From the NCBI GenBank assembly GCA_965204715.1, contig OZ242009.1, positions 3,224,001-3,288,000 of the forward strand: 64,000 bases of DNA, read 5' to 3'. Positions 41,741 through 51,282 of the stretch are shown piece by piece (the first letter of the stretch is position 1; the number at the start of each line of letters is the position of its first letter). The position numbers and the translations under genes are program-made. Source of the stretch: CATOSP01 sp965204715. GTDB taxonomy: Bacteria > Chloroflexota > Dehalococcoidia > Lucifugimonadales > UBA3495. The notes below the pieces were generated by a model. That model ran no database searches, was not told where the DNA came from, and was given only the letters and a program-made list of their open reading frames with translations.

Positions 41741-41884
41741 GAAACTATCTCAGAACCAACCCCCGCCTACTTGGGGACAAGTTCTTGAATTTCCCGGTTG
41801 CCTGGCGTGGCGACAATGCCCTAGCCTGTCACCCCCATCCTGGCCTTCCCCCATCAAGGGGGAAGGGACTCTTGAGATAGTTCC
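41741..41884. mobile_element. MITE with IS5-family ends
   Basis: A 144-bp non-coding element bounded by GAAACTATCTCAGAAC and, inverted, GGAACTATCTCAAGAG. These ends match the terminal repeats of the IS5-family element at 43375-44297 (GAAACTATCTCAAAAC). TAA precedes it, but the right flank is TTG, so a target duplication is not preserved. It is likely an internally deleted derivative that could be moved by the same transposase. Confidence 0.65.
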
Positions 41885-41907
41885 TTGCTGGCGGGGAGGG
41901 CGACCGC

Positions 41908-43125
41908 CTAACCGGCGATGAATCTGGCGGCTTCCTCGGAACCGCCGGTGGCGTCGCCTTCGGTGTAGGACTGGGCCCCGGTGCCGGCGAGGGCGCCTCC
42001 CTGCACAATGAGGTACTCATCCCTGATTGGCCGCCCGTCCAGCCAGCACTCCAGAATCTCGCGGACTCCAGAGGCGTACCGGGCCTGGGCAGACAGGGAG
42101 GATCCGGATGTGTGGGGAGTCATGGCGTGGTTGGGCATGGTCCGCCAGGGATGGTCATTGGGCGGCGGTTGGGGAAACCAGACATCGCCCGCATAACCCG
42201 CAAGATGCCCGCTGTCCAGGGCCCTGGCGATGGCGTCCCGGTCACAGATCTTGCCGCGGGCAGTATTGACGATGTAGGCCCCGCGCTTCATTTTGGCGAT
42301 GAGGGCGTCGTCAAACATGTTCTCGGTCTCGGGATGGAGGGGGCAATGTATGCTGACCACGTCGCACACACCGGCCAGAGACTCGACGGTCTCGTGGAAG
42401 GTGAGGCCCAACTCACTCTCCACGTCGGGAGGAAGCCGGCGCCGGTCAGTGTAGTGGAGGTTAACGTCGAAGGGCTTCATTCGCTTCAGGACCGCCAGTC
42501 CTATCCTCCCGGCGGCAACGACTCCCACGTCCATTCCCTCGATATCGTAGGACCTGGAAACGGCGTCGGCAATGTTCCAGCCGCCCCGGACCACCCAGCC
42601 GTACTGGGGGATGTAGTCCCGGACCAAGGCCAACATCTGCATGACGGCGTGTTCAGCGACGCTGATGCTGTTGCACCAGGTCACTTCGCATACCGTGATG
42701 TTGCGGGCGATGGCAGCCTGGAGGTCGACGTGGTCCGACCCAATTCCGGCGGTTACGGCCAATTTCAGGTTGGGGGCCTTGTCAATGCGCTCGGCAGTAA
42801 GGTATCCGGGCCAGAAGGGTTGGGAGATGACTATATCGGCGTCGGGCAACTCTCTCTCGAAAACGGAATCAGGGCCATCCTTGTCCGACGTCACGACGAA
42901 CCGGTGTCCCCGCTCCGCCAGGAACCTCTCCAGTCCCAGCCCCCCCGAAACAGACCCGAGGAGCTGGCCCGGGGAGAAGTCGATGGACCCCGGCGTGGGC
43001 AAGGCCTGACCGTCGGGATAACAGGCCAGGCCAGGTATACTCTCGCGAGCGTAAATGGGAGGGAAGCCCGCCACCGGATCGGGATAAAGAACACAAACAA
43101 CTTTCTGAGAATCAGAAGAACTCAT
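41908..43125 (-). CDS. fdh: NAD-dependent formate dehydrogenase
   Basis: A 405-residue D-2-hydroxyacid dehydrogenase family enzyme of the formate dehydrogenase type, which oxidises formate to CO2 with NAD+. Signature segments: LAVTAGIGSDHVDL near 125, EVTWCNSISVAEHAVM, the nucleotide loop VGVVAAGRIGLAVL near 200, VNTARGKICDRDAI with the catalytic Arg before it, then YAGDVWFPQPPPNDHPW and TPHTSGSSLSAQARYA with the catalytic His. The C-terminus RDEYLIVQGGALAGTGA is specific for FDH within the family. It lies between a MITE and an IS sharing terminal repeats, so it may have been acquired as a unit. Confidence 0.92.
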   Translation of the reverse strand: MSSSDSQKVVCVLYPDPVAGFPPIYARESIPGLACYPDGQALPTPGSIDFSPGQLLGSVSGGLGLERFLAERGHRFVVTSDKDGPDSVFERELPDADIVISQPFWPGYLTAERIDKAPNLKLAVTAGIGSDHVDLQAAIARNITVCEVTWCNSISVAEHAVMQMLALVRDYIPQYGWVVRGGWNIADAVSRSYDIEGMDVGVVAAGRIGLAVLKRMKPFDVNLHYTDRRRLPPDVESELGLTFHETVESLAGVCDVVSIHCPLHPETENMFDDALIAKMKRGAYIVNTARGKICDRDAIARALDSGHLAGYAGDVWFPQPPPNDHPWRTMPNHAMTPHTSGSSLSAQARYASGVREILECWLDGRPIRDEYLIVQGGALAGTGAQSYTEGDATGGSEEAARFIAG

Positions 43126-43374
43126 ACCAACCCAAGCTCCTCCATCAATATCGGATAAAGTATATCAGACCACACCGGCCCGACCCTGGCGGAACCGTTC
43201 CATCCAGTGGGTACAACGTGTGGCCCCCTTGTAGTCCGCTGGACGGCTCCAACCGGGACCAACCCAAACCTGGCAGCGGGACTTGGCAATCGTCCTGCGG
43301 CGGTCCCCAGGGCTATCGCATTTGGATTCTCGAAGACCCGTTGACGCTCACGATTCAGCCGCATACTGGATTAA

Positions 43375-44297
43375 GAAACTATCTCAAAACTTGAGTTGCC
43401 GTTGGCGGCGGTGCCAGGGCAGTGCGCACGCCAATTGGATTAGACCGATGTAATTGGATACTTTCTTGTCGCAGCGCACCAGGATCGCCCGGCACTTGGA
43501 CATCCAGGCCAGAGTCCGCTCCACCACCCAACGCCGGGCGGGGAGACGTTTCACCCCATCCCAGTCCAGTTTCTCTTTTCCTATCCTCCGGATGTGTCCC
43601 CGGTACCCGTGGTCCAACACGGCTTGATGACCCGTCGGGTTGGCGTACCCTTGTCCAGACACAAATGCTGAATTTCTGCCTCAGGGCGCTCCACCACTAC
43701 CCTTTCCAGAGTCATGGCCAGCAGCCTGGTATCGTGAACGTTGGCCCCAGCCACCACCAGGCTCAGCGGCCCCCCGGCGTCAACCAGGATGCTCCGATTG
43801 CTGCCTGCCTTGCCCCGATCCTTGGGGTTGCCGCCCACCGAGTCCCCCCAAAACGTGCTTTGCCCATGGCGCAATCGGCAGCTTGCCATTCCCAATCCAC
43901 ACCGCCTAGTTCCTCACACTCCTCGACCAGCACCGCCTATATGCGCTCCAGTACTCCCAACTCCACCCAGGGCTGGAAGGTCCGGTGAATCGTGCTGTCG
44001 TCTCCCAGTTCCCTGGGCAGACGGTTCCATTGGCAGCCGGTGCGCATCCGGAAGATGATGCCGTCCAAGACTCGTCTCGGGTCGGCACGTCTGAGTCCCG
44101 TGGATATGGCCGGGTCCATCTCCGCAATGACCGGGTGAATCTGCTCCCAGAGATCATCGGGGGCCTCCCATATGGCAGGCAGGGTATCGCTCTTTACCAT
44201 CATCCACCACCACACCGGTTTCCCTTATCCTAACCTGCCCTTCACCGACATCTCATCTATAGACCAATATAGACCAAACCTGCTCTGACATAGTTTC
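43375..44297 (-). mobile_element. IS5-family insertion sequence, TAA target duplication
   Basis: A 923-bp element flanked by TAA on both sides (43372-43374 and 44298-44300), with imperfect terminal repeats GAAACTATCTCAAAAC and, inverted, GAAACTATGTCAGAGC. The 3-bp TNA-type duplication and the transposase type point to the IS427/ISL2 side of the IS5 family. The preserved target duplication indicates relatively recent insertion. Confidence 0.85.
43384..44215 (-). pseudogene. IS5-family transposase, broken reading frame
   Basis: The N-terminal part (44215-43937) carries the DUF4096-type region DLWEQIHPVIAEM, IIFRMRTGCQWNRLPRELG and ends at an in-frame TAG after VLERI. The next pieces, GGNPKDRGKAGSNRSILVDAGG with LCLDKG, and DHGYRGHIRRIGKEK to the end, are in other frames. 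One shift is at TTTTGGGGGGA near 43858, where programmed slippage is possible, and another is near 43635. With an amber codon and two shifts this copy is probably inactive. The DDE residues would be spread over the later fragments. Confidence 0.8.
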
Positions 44298-44428
44298 TAA
44301 GCCCTCTACCTATCCCGTCGGTTATATGGGGATAGCAATTGTCGATTTGCCCCAGGATGGACGACGAGGGTTTGGAGGCGGTGTGCCTGCCAGCAGGGAA
44401 TGGGGACGAACTATGGTAATCTAGATGC

Positions 44429-44943
44429 ATGTCCAATGATAGACCGGCAATTGATCCCACATCCTTCTGGCGGGCCCTGAAGGCCCGAAAGCTGACTTTC
44501 TTTTCCGGGGTGCCCGACTCCACATTCCAGGGCGCCTACAACGCCATGGTAGCCGACCAGGACATCCGCTACATACCCGCCGTGCGGGAGGATGTTGCCC
44601 TAGGCGTGGCCAGCGCGGCCTACTTCCATGGTGGACTGGGTGGCGTGATGATGCAGAATTCAGGCATCGGAAACATAGTGAACCCACTCACCTCATTCAA
44701 CCTCCTGTACAGGGTTCCTGCGTTGCTGGTTGTGGGCTGGCGCGGGTATGGAGGCCCGCCAAATGACGCCCCGGAGCATTGGATCATGGGAGAAAAGACT
44801 GCGACATCTTCGACCTCCTGCAGATGCCGTTTGAGATCCTCGAGCCGGGTGAGTTGGAGTTCATCCTGGACAGGTTGCTCAGCGCCATCGAGGGGTTATC
44901 GGTGCCTGGGGCTCTGCTGGTGCGGCCGGGGGTGCTTGAGTGA
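44429..44943 (+). pseudogene. Sulfopyruvate decarboxylase alpha-like subunit, frameshifted
   Basis: The frame from ATG 44429 reads KLTFFSGVPDSTFQGAYN, IPAVREDVALGVASAAYF and MMQNSGIGNIVNPLTSF, the N-terminal TPP-enzyme (PYR) pattern of ComD-like subunits with the catalytic Glu in REDVALG. After PEHWIMGEKT near 44795 the frame shifts by one base. The continuation CDIFDLLQMPFEILEPGELE to TGA 44941-44943 is in another frame. The beta gene starts within that stop. A single-base change or sequencing error would explain this. Such enzymes decarboxylate sulfopyruvate or related 2-oxoacids; the exact substrate is not certain. Confidence 0.75.
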
Positions 44944-45512
44944 TGGACCGATACCGGGCCATAGAGACAATCCTGGAACATGTAACGGATGACGATCTCG
45001 TATTGAGCACCACGGGGATGATTTCCCGAGAGGCGTTTGCCACTCTGGACCGGCCCGGCAATTTCTACATGCTCGGTTCCATGGGTCTCCTTTCTTCCTT
45101 TGGACTGGGACTGGCCGTCCTTACCCCTCAGCGTCGCGTGGTCGTGATCGAGGGTGACGGGAGTGCACTGATGAGCCTGGGCGCATTGCCTCTCATCGCG
45201 GCCGAACGTCCCGGCAATCTGGTCCACATCGTTCTGGATAACGAGGCGTACGAGTCCACAGGGGCCCAACCGTCTATCAGCTCGAAGGTGGATCTCGGAG
45301 AGGTGGCAAGGAGTTGCGGTTATGCCCGCATAGCCCGGGCCGACGAGGTCGGGGCACTGGATCGAGCCCTGTCGGGGTGCGCCTTGGGGTCCGGTCCGGT
45401 CCTGATTCTGCTCAAAGTCGGGATCGCTCCGGTCGAGGGAATCCCGAGGGTCTCTCACTCCCCGCTGGAAATCCGAGACCGTTTCATGGAGGCCATCCAA
45501 AGAGGAGGCTGA
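44943..45512 (+). CDS. Sulfopyruvate decarboxylase beta-like, TPP-binding subunit
   Basis: A 189-residue protein starting at ATG 44943, overlapping the alpha stop (a GTG at 44940 is also possible). The C-terminal TPP-enzyme domain is clear: GSMGLLSSFGLGLAV, then the TPP/Mg motif IEGDGSALMSLGALPL near 75 and LDNEAYESTG. It is the expected partner of the alpha-like gene (ComE type), possibly also phosphonopyruvate decarboxylase-like. With alpha frameshifted, activity of the pair depends on whether that shift is real. In this organism type the pair would serve organosulfur or organophosphonate use. Confidence 0.82.
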   Translation: MDRYRAIETILEHVTDDDLVLSTTGMISREAFATLDRPGNFYMLGSMGLLSSFGLGLAVLTPQRRVVVIEGDGSALMSLGALPLIAAERPGNLVHIVLDNEAYESTGAQPSISSKVDLGEVARSCGYARIARADEVGALDRALSGCALGSGPVLILLKVGIAPVEGIPRVSHSPLEIRDRFMEAIQRGG

Positions 45513-46929
45513 AAGAACACTCACGCCATTAGCCACACTCCGGCGGCACTCCCCGTTCCGTCGTTCCCGGCAGCCTGTCTGAGGATTGGCCTTCGTCGCT
45601 CATGGGACCGAGTCGTGGCGACGGTCTACGCGGATTGCGGGATTGGCGGTGCTGGACAGACCGATGGAGGACGGTTGCGAAAGAGCCTGAGCAGGTTGTG
45701 CCGGTGCAGATCAGGGACCATCCTCTCTGCACTTTCTCCAGACCCCGCAGCAGAAACTGCCGGAACCCTCGCCCCTGTGAGAACCGGCCAGCCGCCCCAC
45801 GCGGTCCGGGCTCAGCGGCAGGTGGCGCACCTGCACCCCGGCGGGGCGAGGAAGCCAGGTCCAGCACCTTCGTGTCGAACTGAGGTATGTCAGCGGCTGT
45901 CCCTGTTCGTCGCAGGCCAATACTGGGGAAGGTGCAAGCGGGACCGATAGTTGCCCATTGGAATGAAGACCAACGTGCCCCATAATTGGTGCCATAAGAC
46001 GGGTTGCACCAGTAAACGTCTCAGGCCGGAACAGAGTTCACAGGTCAGCCAGGGGTAGATACGCAACCAGAAGAACGCCTCGACGAGGAAAGAGACCGGG
46101 CCCACAGGGAGATGTACTTGGCCAACCCCATCCGGGACTTCGAATTGGTAGAAATCAACCTTGACCACGCACAGGATGTGGAAAGTGGTAATTGGGCAAC
46201 AAGCCACAGCGAAAATGAAACACTGGAGAGGTTGAAAGCAATTTCCCCGGACGCGGCGCAACGTCCGGGTAGAACGGGTCAGGATCCGAAGGCGGCGTGA
46301 GCCAAAAACGAGGGACCCGAAGGCAGACGAATAAGTCTAGGAGGGCTACAAGGGGAAATGACCCTGCGAGCCCCCGTTGCCAGTTCCTCAACACAACACC
46401 CAGACCCCGCCGACAAGCTTGGAGAACGCAGCGAGGAGCCACGAAGGTCAGCACCTCTTTACCTTCGACATCGTCTTTAGCGTGGAGCCGAACCGCAGCT
46501 TCAAGACCCTCCAGGCCACCGGAGGGACGGTGAAGAAGGCCAATCGGCCTCGAAGCCGACGGCAACGACAGGTAGCGCACACAGTCCAGTCGGACGGGAT
46601 CGGGGATTCCCCCATCGTGCCCCCGCCCAGCAACAGACTGCACCGCTACCCGGGCCGTCGGCACCGAGGACCATATAAAGCTCTCCAAACAGAGGGAGAG
46701 CCAGCCGGTCAACCAGGCACACAGCCAGCGCCAGCGGGCCAGTGTGGTCGCCAGGTTCAAGGCGAACCAGACCGGAGGCAGCATGGTTCTCTATCTGAGT
46801 TGGTAGGGCCAGGAGCGGAAGACCGGAGTGCCGTTGGGACGCGACGAGGATGCCCTGGAATCGAGTCGGGTGGGTCGGGCAACCATGCCCCTGAGCATCA
46901 TATGGTCTTGATAGTCCAGATTCAGGTAA
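45513..46929. other. 1.4-kb stretch with no recognised gene
   Basis: Open frames occur on both strands but none has a ribosome-binding site plus natural protein-like composition, and none matches a family I recognise. There are no tRNA folds or clear repeats. Probably decayed genes between metabolic loci and the IS cluster. Confidence 0.45.
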
Positions 46930-47727
46930 TCACGCCGTCATCTCATGGATCACCACGGTGTCAGCGTGACGACCGGCCAAGGCGACCACTTCATCCTCTT
47001 CGGTACCGTCGCCCATCACGCAGACCACGCCCCACAGCCCCTCCCGTGTCTGCCTGGCAGCCCGGTTGACCAGTTCCTCGCGGTTGTCGGGACGCATGGT
47101 AAGCTGAACGCCTCGTACGATGTGACCAACGGCGTCCAGTGCCTCGGGCTCACCAATCACGTAGTCCGCCATGTTCAGCAGGTCCTTGACCTGCGACGAC
47201 AGGTGGGATGGGTCGCCGTCGCCCAGGGCCACGATGTTCAGCGCCCGATCCCGGGACCGGAAAGCGGCAACGAATTGGCGCGTGAGGCCGATCTGTCGGG
47301 CATGGCTGGCCTCATGACCGGCCGAACGTTCCAGCAGCTCCAGAAGGGTCAGACCCGGAAAGGAGTTCTCAGGGTTGGGCGGCGTCGCCGGACGCGCCAA
47401 CTGCTCTGCCGTCAGTTCGGTCAGCAGGGCGCGGAACCGCTGGTGGGTTGCTTCCTGTTGCTCCATCTCCCGCCGGAAATGCTCTTCCCGGCTGGAGAAG
47501 GGCGGCAGCATCTCCATCTCGCCGCGGGCGATCTTCTCCAGCGCGTCCACATACCGCTCCGAGTCCAGGTGCAGCAGGACGTCGCGCACCGACCACCGCT
47601 GGCCGAGGAACGCCTCCTCGGTGTCCAATCCCTCCAGCGACTCCAGCAGCGTCTGATGCCCTTCATCGAGGCGTTGCAGCGCGGCGTCGCGTCTCTGGAG
47701 AATTGATTCCTGTTCTTCGGGACCCAT
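46930..47727 (-). CDS. DinB-family protein with extra C-terminal domain
   Basis: A 265-residue protein. I chose ATG 47727 (MGPEEQESILQ) since AGGAGACAACTAC precedes it; the open frame continues far upstream only as antisense of a transposase. Residues 20-165 form a DinB-like four-helix bundle with metal-ligand-type His residues in VRDVLLHLDSE near 50 and SAGHEASHARQIG near 145. The last 100 residues (NIVALGDGDPSHLSSQVKDLL..., GLWGVVCVMGDGTEEDEVVALA) are a separate alpha/beta domain I cannot name. DinB proteins are metal-dependent thiol transferases or of unknown role; specific function unknown. Confidence 0.75.
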   Translation of the reverse strand: MGPEEQESILQRRDAALQRLDEGHQTLLESLEGLDTEEAFLGQRWSVRDVLLHLDSERYVDALEKIARGEMEMLPPFSSREEHFRREMEQQEATHQRFRALLTELTAEQLARPATPPNPENSFPGLTLLELLERSAGHEASHARQIGLTRQFVAAFRSRDRALNIVALGDGDPSHLSSQVKDLLNMADYVIGEPEALDAVGHIVRGVQLTMRPDNREELVNRAARQTREGLWGVVCVMGDGTEEDEVVALAGRHADTVVIHEMTA

Positions 47728-47956
47728 GTAGTTGTCTCCTGGCAGGTGCTCCATTGACCCTATGGATATTATGACTGGCGGGCGTGGGCCGCGCCCCGCG
47801 GCAAGATGACACAGTGGAGGTCCCGGCGTCGAACTCCGGCAAGGAGTCTGTATGAAGCGCCTGCACGAATATGGTCCAAATGGGTTCTCATGGAAGTCGT
47901 GAGCCTTAACCCGAATCCACCGATGGAGTGAGGATTCAAGTTGTCCTGAAAGTGTG

Positions 47957-48028
47957 AAAAGGTGCTCCCGCGTATCTGGGATAATGGTTTTTGTTCGGAA
48001 AACCGACCCCAGAAAAGGAGCACCTTTT
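47957..48028 (+). repeat. Inverted repeat in IS1380 leader
   Basis: AAAAGGTGCTCC and GGAGCACCTTTT form a perfect 12-bp pair with a 48-nt loop immediately before the transposase ATG at 48031. Many IS elements fold such a hairpin in readthrough transcripts to hide the transposase start. Confidence 0.55.
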
Positions 48029-48815
48029 AGATGGTACCACTTGAACACCCTGAACGCATCCAAATCGCCTTTGACGATCACCGCCTGGTAGCCAATGCCG
48101 GGCTGTTGCAGACCGCTACCCTGGCCCTCCGCCTGGGTCTGGGTGAAGTGGTTGACCGGTACCTGGACCTGGGTAACGCCCCGGGCCGGACCAACACCGG
48201 CGACAAGCTGCTGACCCTGGTGGCCTCCGCCCTGGCTGGCGGTGACTGCATCGACGACGCCGATGCGTTGCGCAGTGGCGGTACGGCCAGGGTCCTGGGC
48301 TGCAAGGTCAAGGCGCCGTCCACCCTGGGCACCTTCCTGCGCAGCTTCCGCTGGGGCCACGTCCGTCAGTTGGACCGCGTGAGCCGGGAGTTGCTGGCCC
48401 GGGCCTGGAAGGCCGGAGCGGGACCTGGCGACGGACCCCTGACCATCGACCTGGACTCCACAATCTGCGAGACCTACGGACTGAACAAGGAGGGCACGCG
48501 CCGCCATGGCTACACCGGCCAGCGGGGCTATCATCCCCTGCTGGCCGTGGCCGCCCGCACCGGCGAGGTGCCGATGGCCCGGCTGCGGGAGGGAAAGGCC
48601 AATACCGCCCGAGGCGCCGCCCACTTCCTGCAGGAGACGATGGGACGGGTGCGCTACGCCGGGGCCACCGGACCACTCACGGTGCGGGCCGGCAGCGGCT
48701 TCTATACTCACGCCGTGGTCCAGGTCTGCCGCAAGACGGATATCCGCTTCTCTATCACCGTCCGCCTGCGCCAGAACCTGCGGAATCTGATCGAGGCCAT
48801 ACCCGAGGCGGACTA

Positions 48816-50047
48816 GTAGTCCATCAGTGTTGGATTGAGGGATAGAGGGACTTGAGTTTGATGCGGGCGTCCTCCGTGGTGAAGCGCCAGTCCACCCGTA
48901 TTGCGTCACGGTTTCGTTGGTTCTGCCAAACCTGGGTCTCCTGTTCCAGCATTTCCCGGCAGGGAATCCGGCGGTCCAAGCACTGCCTAGCCAGCACCCC
49001 AAGCTCTATCTCGGCCATATTCAGCCAACTTCCATGCTTCGGCGTATAGTGGATTTCCAGCCTCTCCGCAATGCGCCTCGCCTCCGCAGGCTCAAATGCC
49101 TCGTACAGCGACGACGGATGGTGGGTGTTCAGATTGTCCATCACCAGCACGACTCGTTCCTTGTCAGGATAATCCACATCCACCAGTTGCTGCACCACCC
49201 GGGCCCAGTCGGCCTTGGTGCGCCGGTCCGTTACCTCCACCCGGCGCCACCCTTCCAAAGGTGCGAACAGCATGAACAGGCTGCTCACTCCATTGCGCTC
49301 GTATTCGTAATCGTAGCAGGCCGGCGCCCCGGGGCGGGCCGGACGCGGCAAGCGGGTCTCCTTTACCTGCTGTTTGCTGGTCTCGTCCAAACACACCAGA
49401 ACCTCGTTGCCGGCAAACTGGCGACGGTAGACCTCCAGCACGTCCTCCATGGCGCAGACGAACCCGGCATTGGCCTTGGGCGGGATGCACCAGCATTCCT
49501 TCAGCCAAGGCTTGAGTTCGTTTTTTCAGTGTCTGGCGCACCGTCTCGGTGCTGATGCTGTCCACTATCTCCCTCTCCACCAACTGATCAGCCAGCAGAT
49601 GCAGCGTCCAGCCAGCCCGGCCCTCCGGCGGTTGGGAGCAGGCCAAGGCTATCAGGTGCGCTTCTCCCTGACCGTCCAGCTTCTTCGGGCGGCGGTTGAC
49701 CTGCTCCTTGCGTCCCAAGGCCCTCTCCAGACCCTCCTCGACACAGCGGCGGCGCACCCGTTCCACCGTGGCGTTGCCCACCTTCAGCACCCGGGCTATT
49801 TCCTCGTCCTTCATTGCCCCGCCCTCTTGGGCTTCATCGCTGAGCAGCAGGATGCGGGCGTGGGTCTGCTTATATGCTGCCGCCCGTCCCCGGGACACCA
49901 ACCCCTTCAGTTCCTGTTGCTCCTCCGCACTCAGCCTGACCCGGTACTTCTTGGCTGGCATCTCCATCCTCCCAACTTCACCTCGCCTTTGCTCTACACC
50001 GGCAAGATTACAGCCTATTATCTATCATTTCAAAGCTGTTGGACTAC
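48816..50047 (-). mobile_element. IS630-family insertion sequence inside IS1380
   Basis: A 1232-bp element flanked by TA on both sides, the IS630/Tc1-mariner target. Ends: GTAGTCCATCAGTGTTGG and, inverted, GTAGTCCAACAGCTTTG. Its orientation is opposite to the disrupted IS1380 transposase. Confidence 0.85.
48824..49967 (-). pseudogene. IS630-family transposase with frame break at A6
   Basis: The N-terminal half from ATG 49967 has two HTH units (DEEIARVLKVGNATVERVRRR; GWTLHLLADQLVE). The C-terminal half ending at 48824 has the DDE core: EVLVCLDETSKQQ, VVLVMDNLNTHH and HYTPKHGSWLNMAEIELG. The halves are joined by a frame change at a run of six A (49521-49526 on the opposite strand). Restoring the frame needs a +1 shift, so simple -1 slippage at AAAAAAC would not do it; an indel in the A run or transcriptional slippage is more likely. 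All catalytic residues are present. Confidence 0.8.
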
Positions 50048-50907
50048 TAGCGGCCCATCCCCTACTGGATGCAGGGCACCGCCGACGTGGCCGAGACTGA
50101 ATACACCCCATTTCAGAGTCAGACCGGCGCAGCACCGGTGCGGCTCATTGTCCGGAGGGTGAGGCCCACCCCCGGTACTCAACTGGCGCTGTTTGCCAGC
50201 TACAGCTATCACGCCTTCATCACCGGCCGGGAAGGCGACACCCTGGCACTGGAGGCCGGCCACCGCCGCCACGCCGAGATCGAGAACGCCATCCGGGACC
50301 TGAAGTACGGCGTCGGCCTGAACCATCTCCCCTCGGGCCGCTTCCCCGCCAACGCCGCCTGGCTGGCGGTACAGGTGATGGCCAACAATCTGGCCCGTTG
50401 GACCCAGCGCATCGCCCTGGGAGAGACGGTGGCAACCATCAAGACCCTCCGGCGACGCTTCCTTTCTCTGGCTGGAAGGATCACCCGCAGGGCCCGCCAA
50501 CTCACCCTGCATCTCCCCCGGCGCTGGCCCTGGGAGACTCAGTTCGTCTCTGCCCTGGCGCGGTTGCGAGCCCTGCCACTGCCCGCTTGACCCCATACCC
50601 ACCCAAGGAAACCCCTTCTCCCGCCAAACAATTGAAGGTCTCCCTCCAACTCGCGCCAACCAGACCAGTGGGGGTCTTCTGCTGGCAGTCGTCCTACACC
50701 CCATATTCCCCAGGGCAACTCCGGGCCACCATTGACCCTGCCGACCGGTCAATGAGCGGAATCATTGGCCCTCCCACCCCACTAATCTCGTGTACCAAGG
50801 CCCAATCGCTTGCCTTTCGGTGGATTTGGGCTTAAGGGAAACCAGCGAACGGTATGTCTGCCAGGCAGTCCGCACAGGGGGCAGTGCGGCGCGGAACTCA
50901 GTCTCCT

Positions 50908-51132
50908 GAAGGAGGAGATGAGCAGCGCCCGGATCATATCCTCCGGGTGGACGGCGGGCCGGCCGTTGTCGGGACAGTAGCGTTCTTCCAGCGGAGCCGC
51001 CAGCTTGCCGAAATCGAACTGCCCGTCAATCTGGATGAGGAGGTGGTCCGGGTCGATGAAATCCCTCAAACGCCGGGTGGTGAACTGGAACAGGGTCGAC
51101 TCTCTGCGGCAGCGGTCAAATGGCTTCAGCAT
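50908..51132 (-). pseudogene. IS1182-like transposase N-terminal fragment
   Basis: About 75 codons from ATG 51132: RRLRDFIDPDHLLIQIDGQF, DFGKLAAPLEERYC, RPAVHPEDMIRALLISSF, the start of IS1182/IS5-type transposases. After this the sequence no longer matches. A truncated remnant without catalytic domain. The bases between it and the IS1380 end (50591-50907) hold nothing else I can identify. Confidence 0.7.
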
Positions 51133-51282
51133 CCCGGTGGCCTCTCGTAGCTGGTTTGCCCGCCATTGTAGTCCGGCACCCTACTTTCATCACGCCCGAA
51201 TCGCCTTTTTCAACAAGCCGATAACTCCGCCCATTACAATTAAGACCAAGTATCGGCACCCGGATTGGATATGCGACCCTGC

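Larger units (their letters stand above)
48031..50590 (+). pseudogene. IS1380-family transposase split by an IS630 insertion
   Basis: Part one (48031-48816) reads LVANAGLLQTATLALRLGLG, GDCIDDADALRSGGT, DLDSTICETYGLNKEG (catalytic Asp) and GYHPLLAVAARTGE, typical of IS1380 transposases. It stops at TAG 48814-48816. Part two (50050-50590) resumes in the matching frame with RPIPYWMQGTADVAE, IENAIRDLKYGVGLNHLPSG and ends normally. Removing the IS630 and one TA target copy leaves an in-frame TAG where a Trp codon is expected, so the copy already carried an amber codon before or at insertion. Inactive. Confidence 0.85.

Noticed and set aside
45513..46929. Possible genes on either strand
   Set aside because: All frames lack ribosome-binding sites and natural composition. 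I could not support any of them.
47728..49002. Upstream extension of the DinB frame to 690 codons
   Set aside because: The extension is antisense to the IS1380 transposase, while a good ribosome-binding site exists at ATG 47727.
49521..49526. Programmed -1 frameshift (AAAAAAC) in the IS630 transposase
   Set aside because: The downstream DDE frame is reached by a +1 and not a -1 shift, so canonical -1 slippage would not restore it. An indel or transcriptional slippage is more likely.
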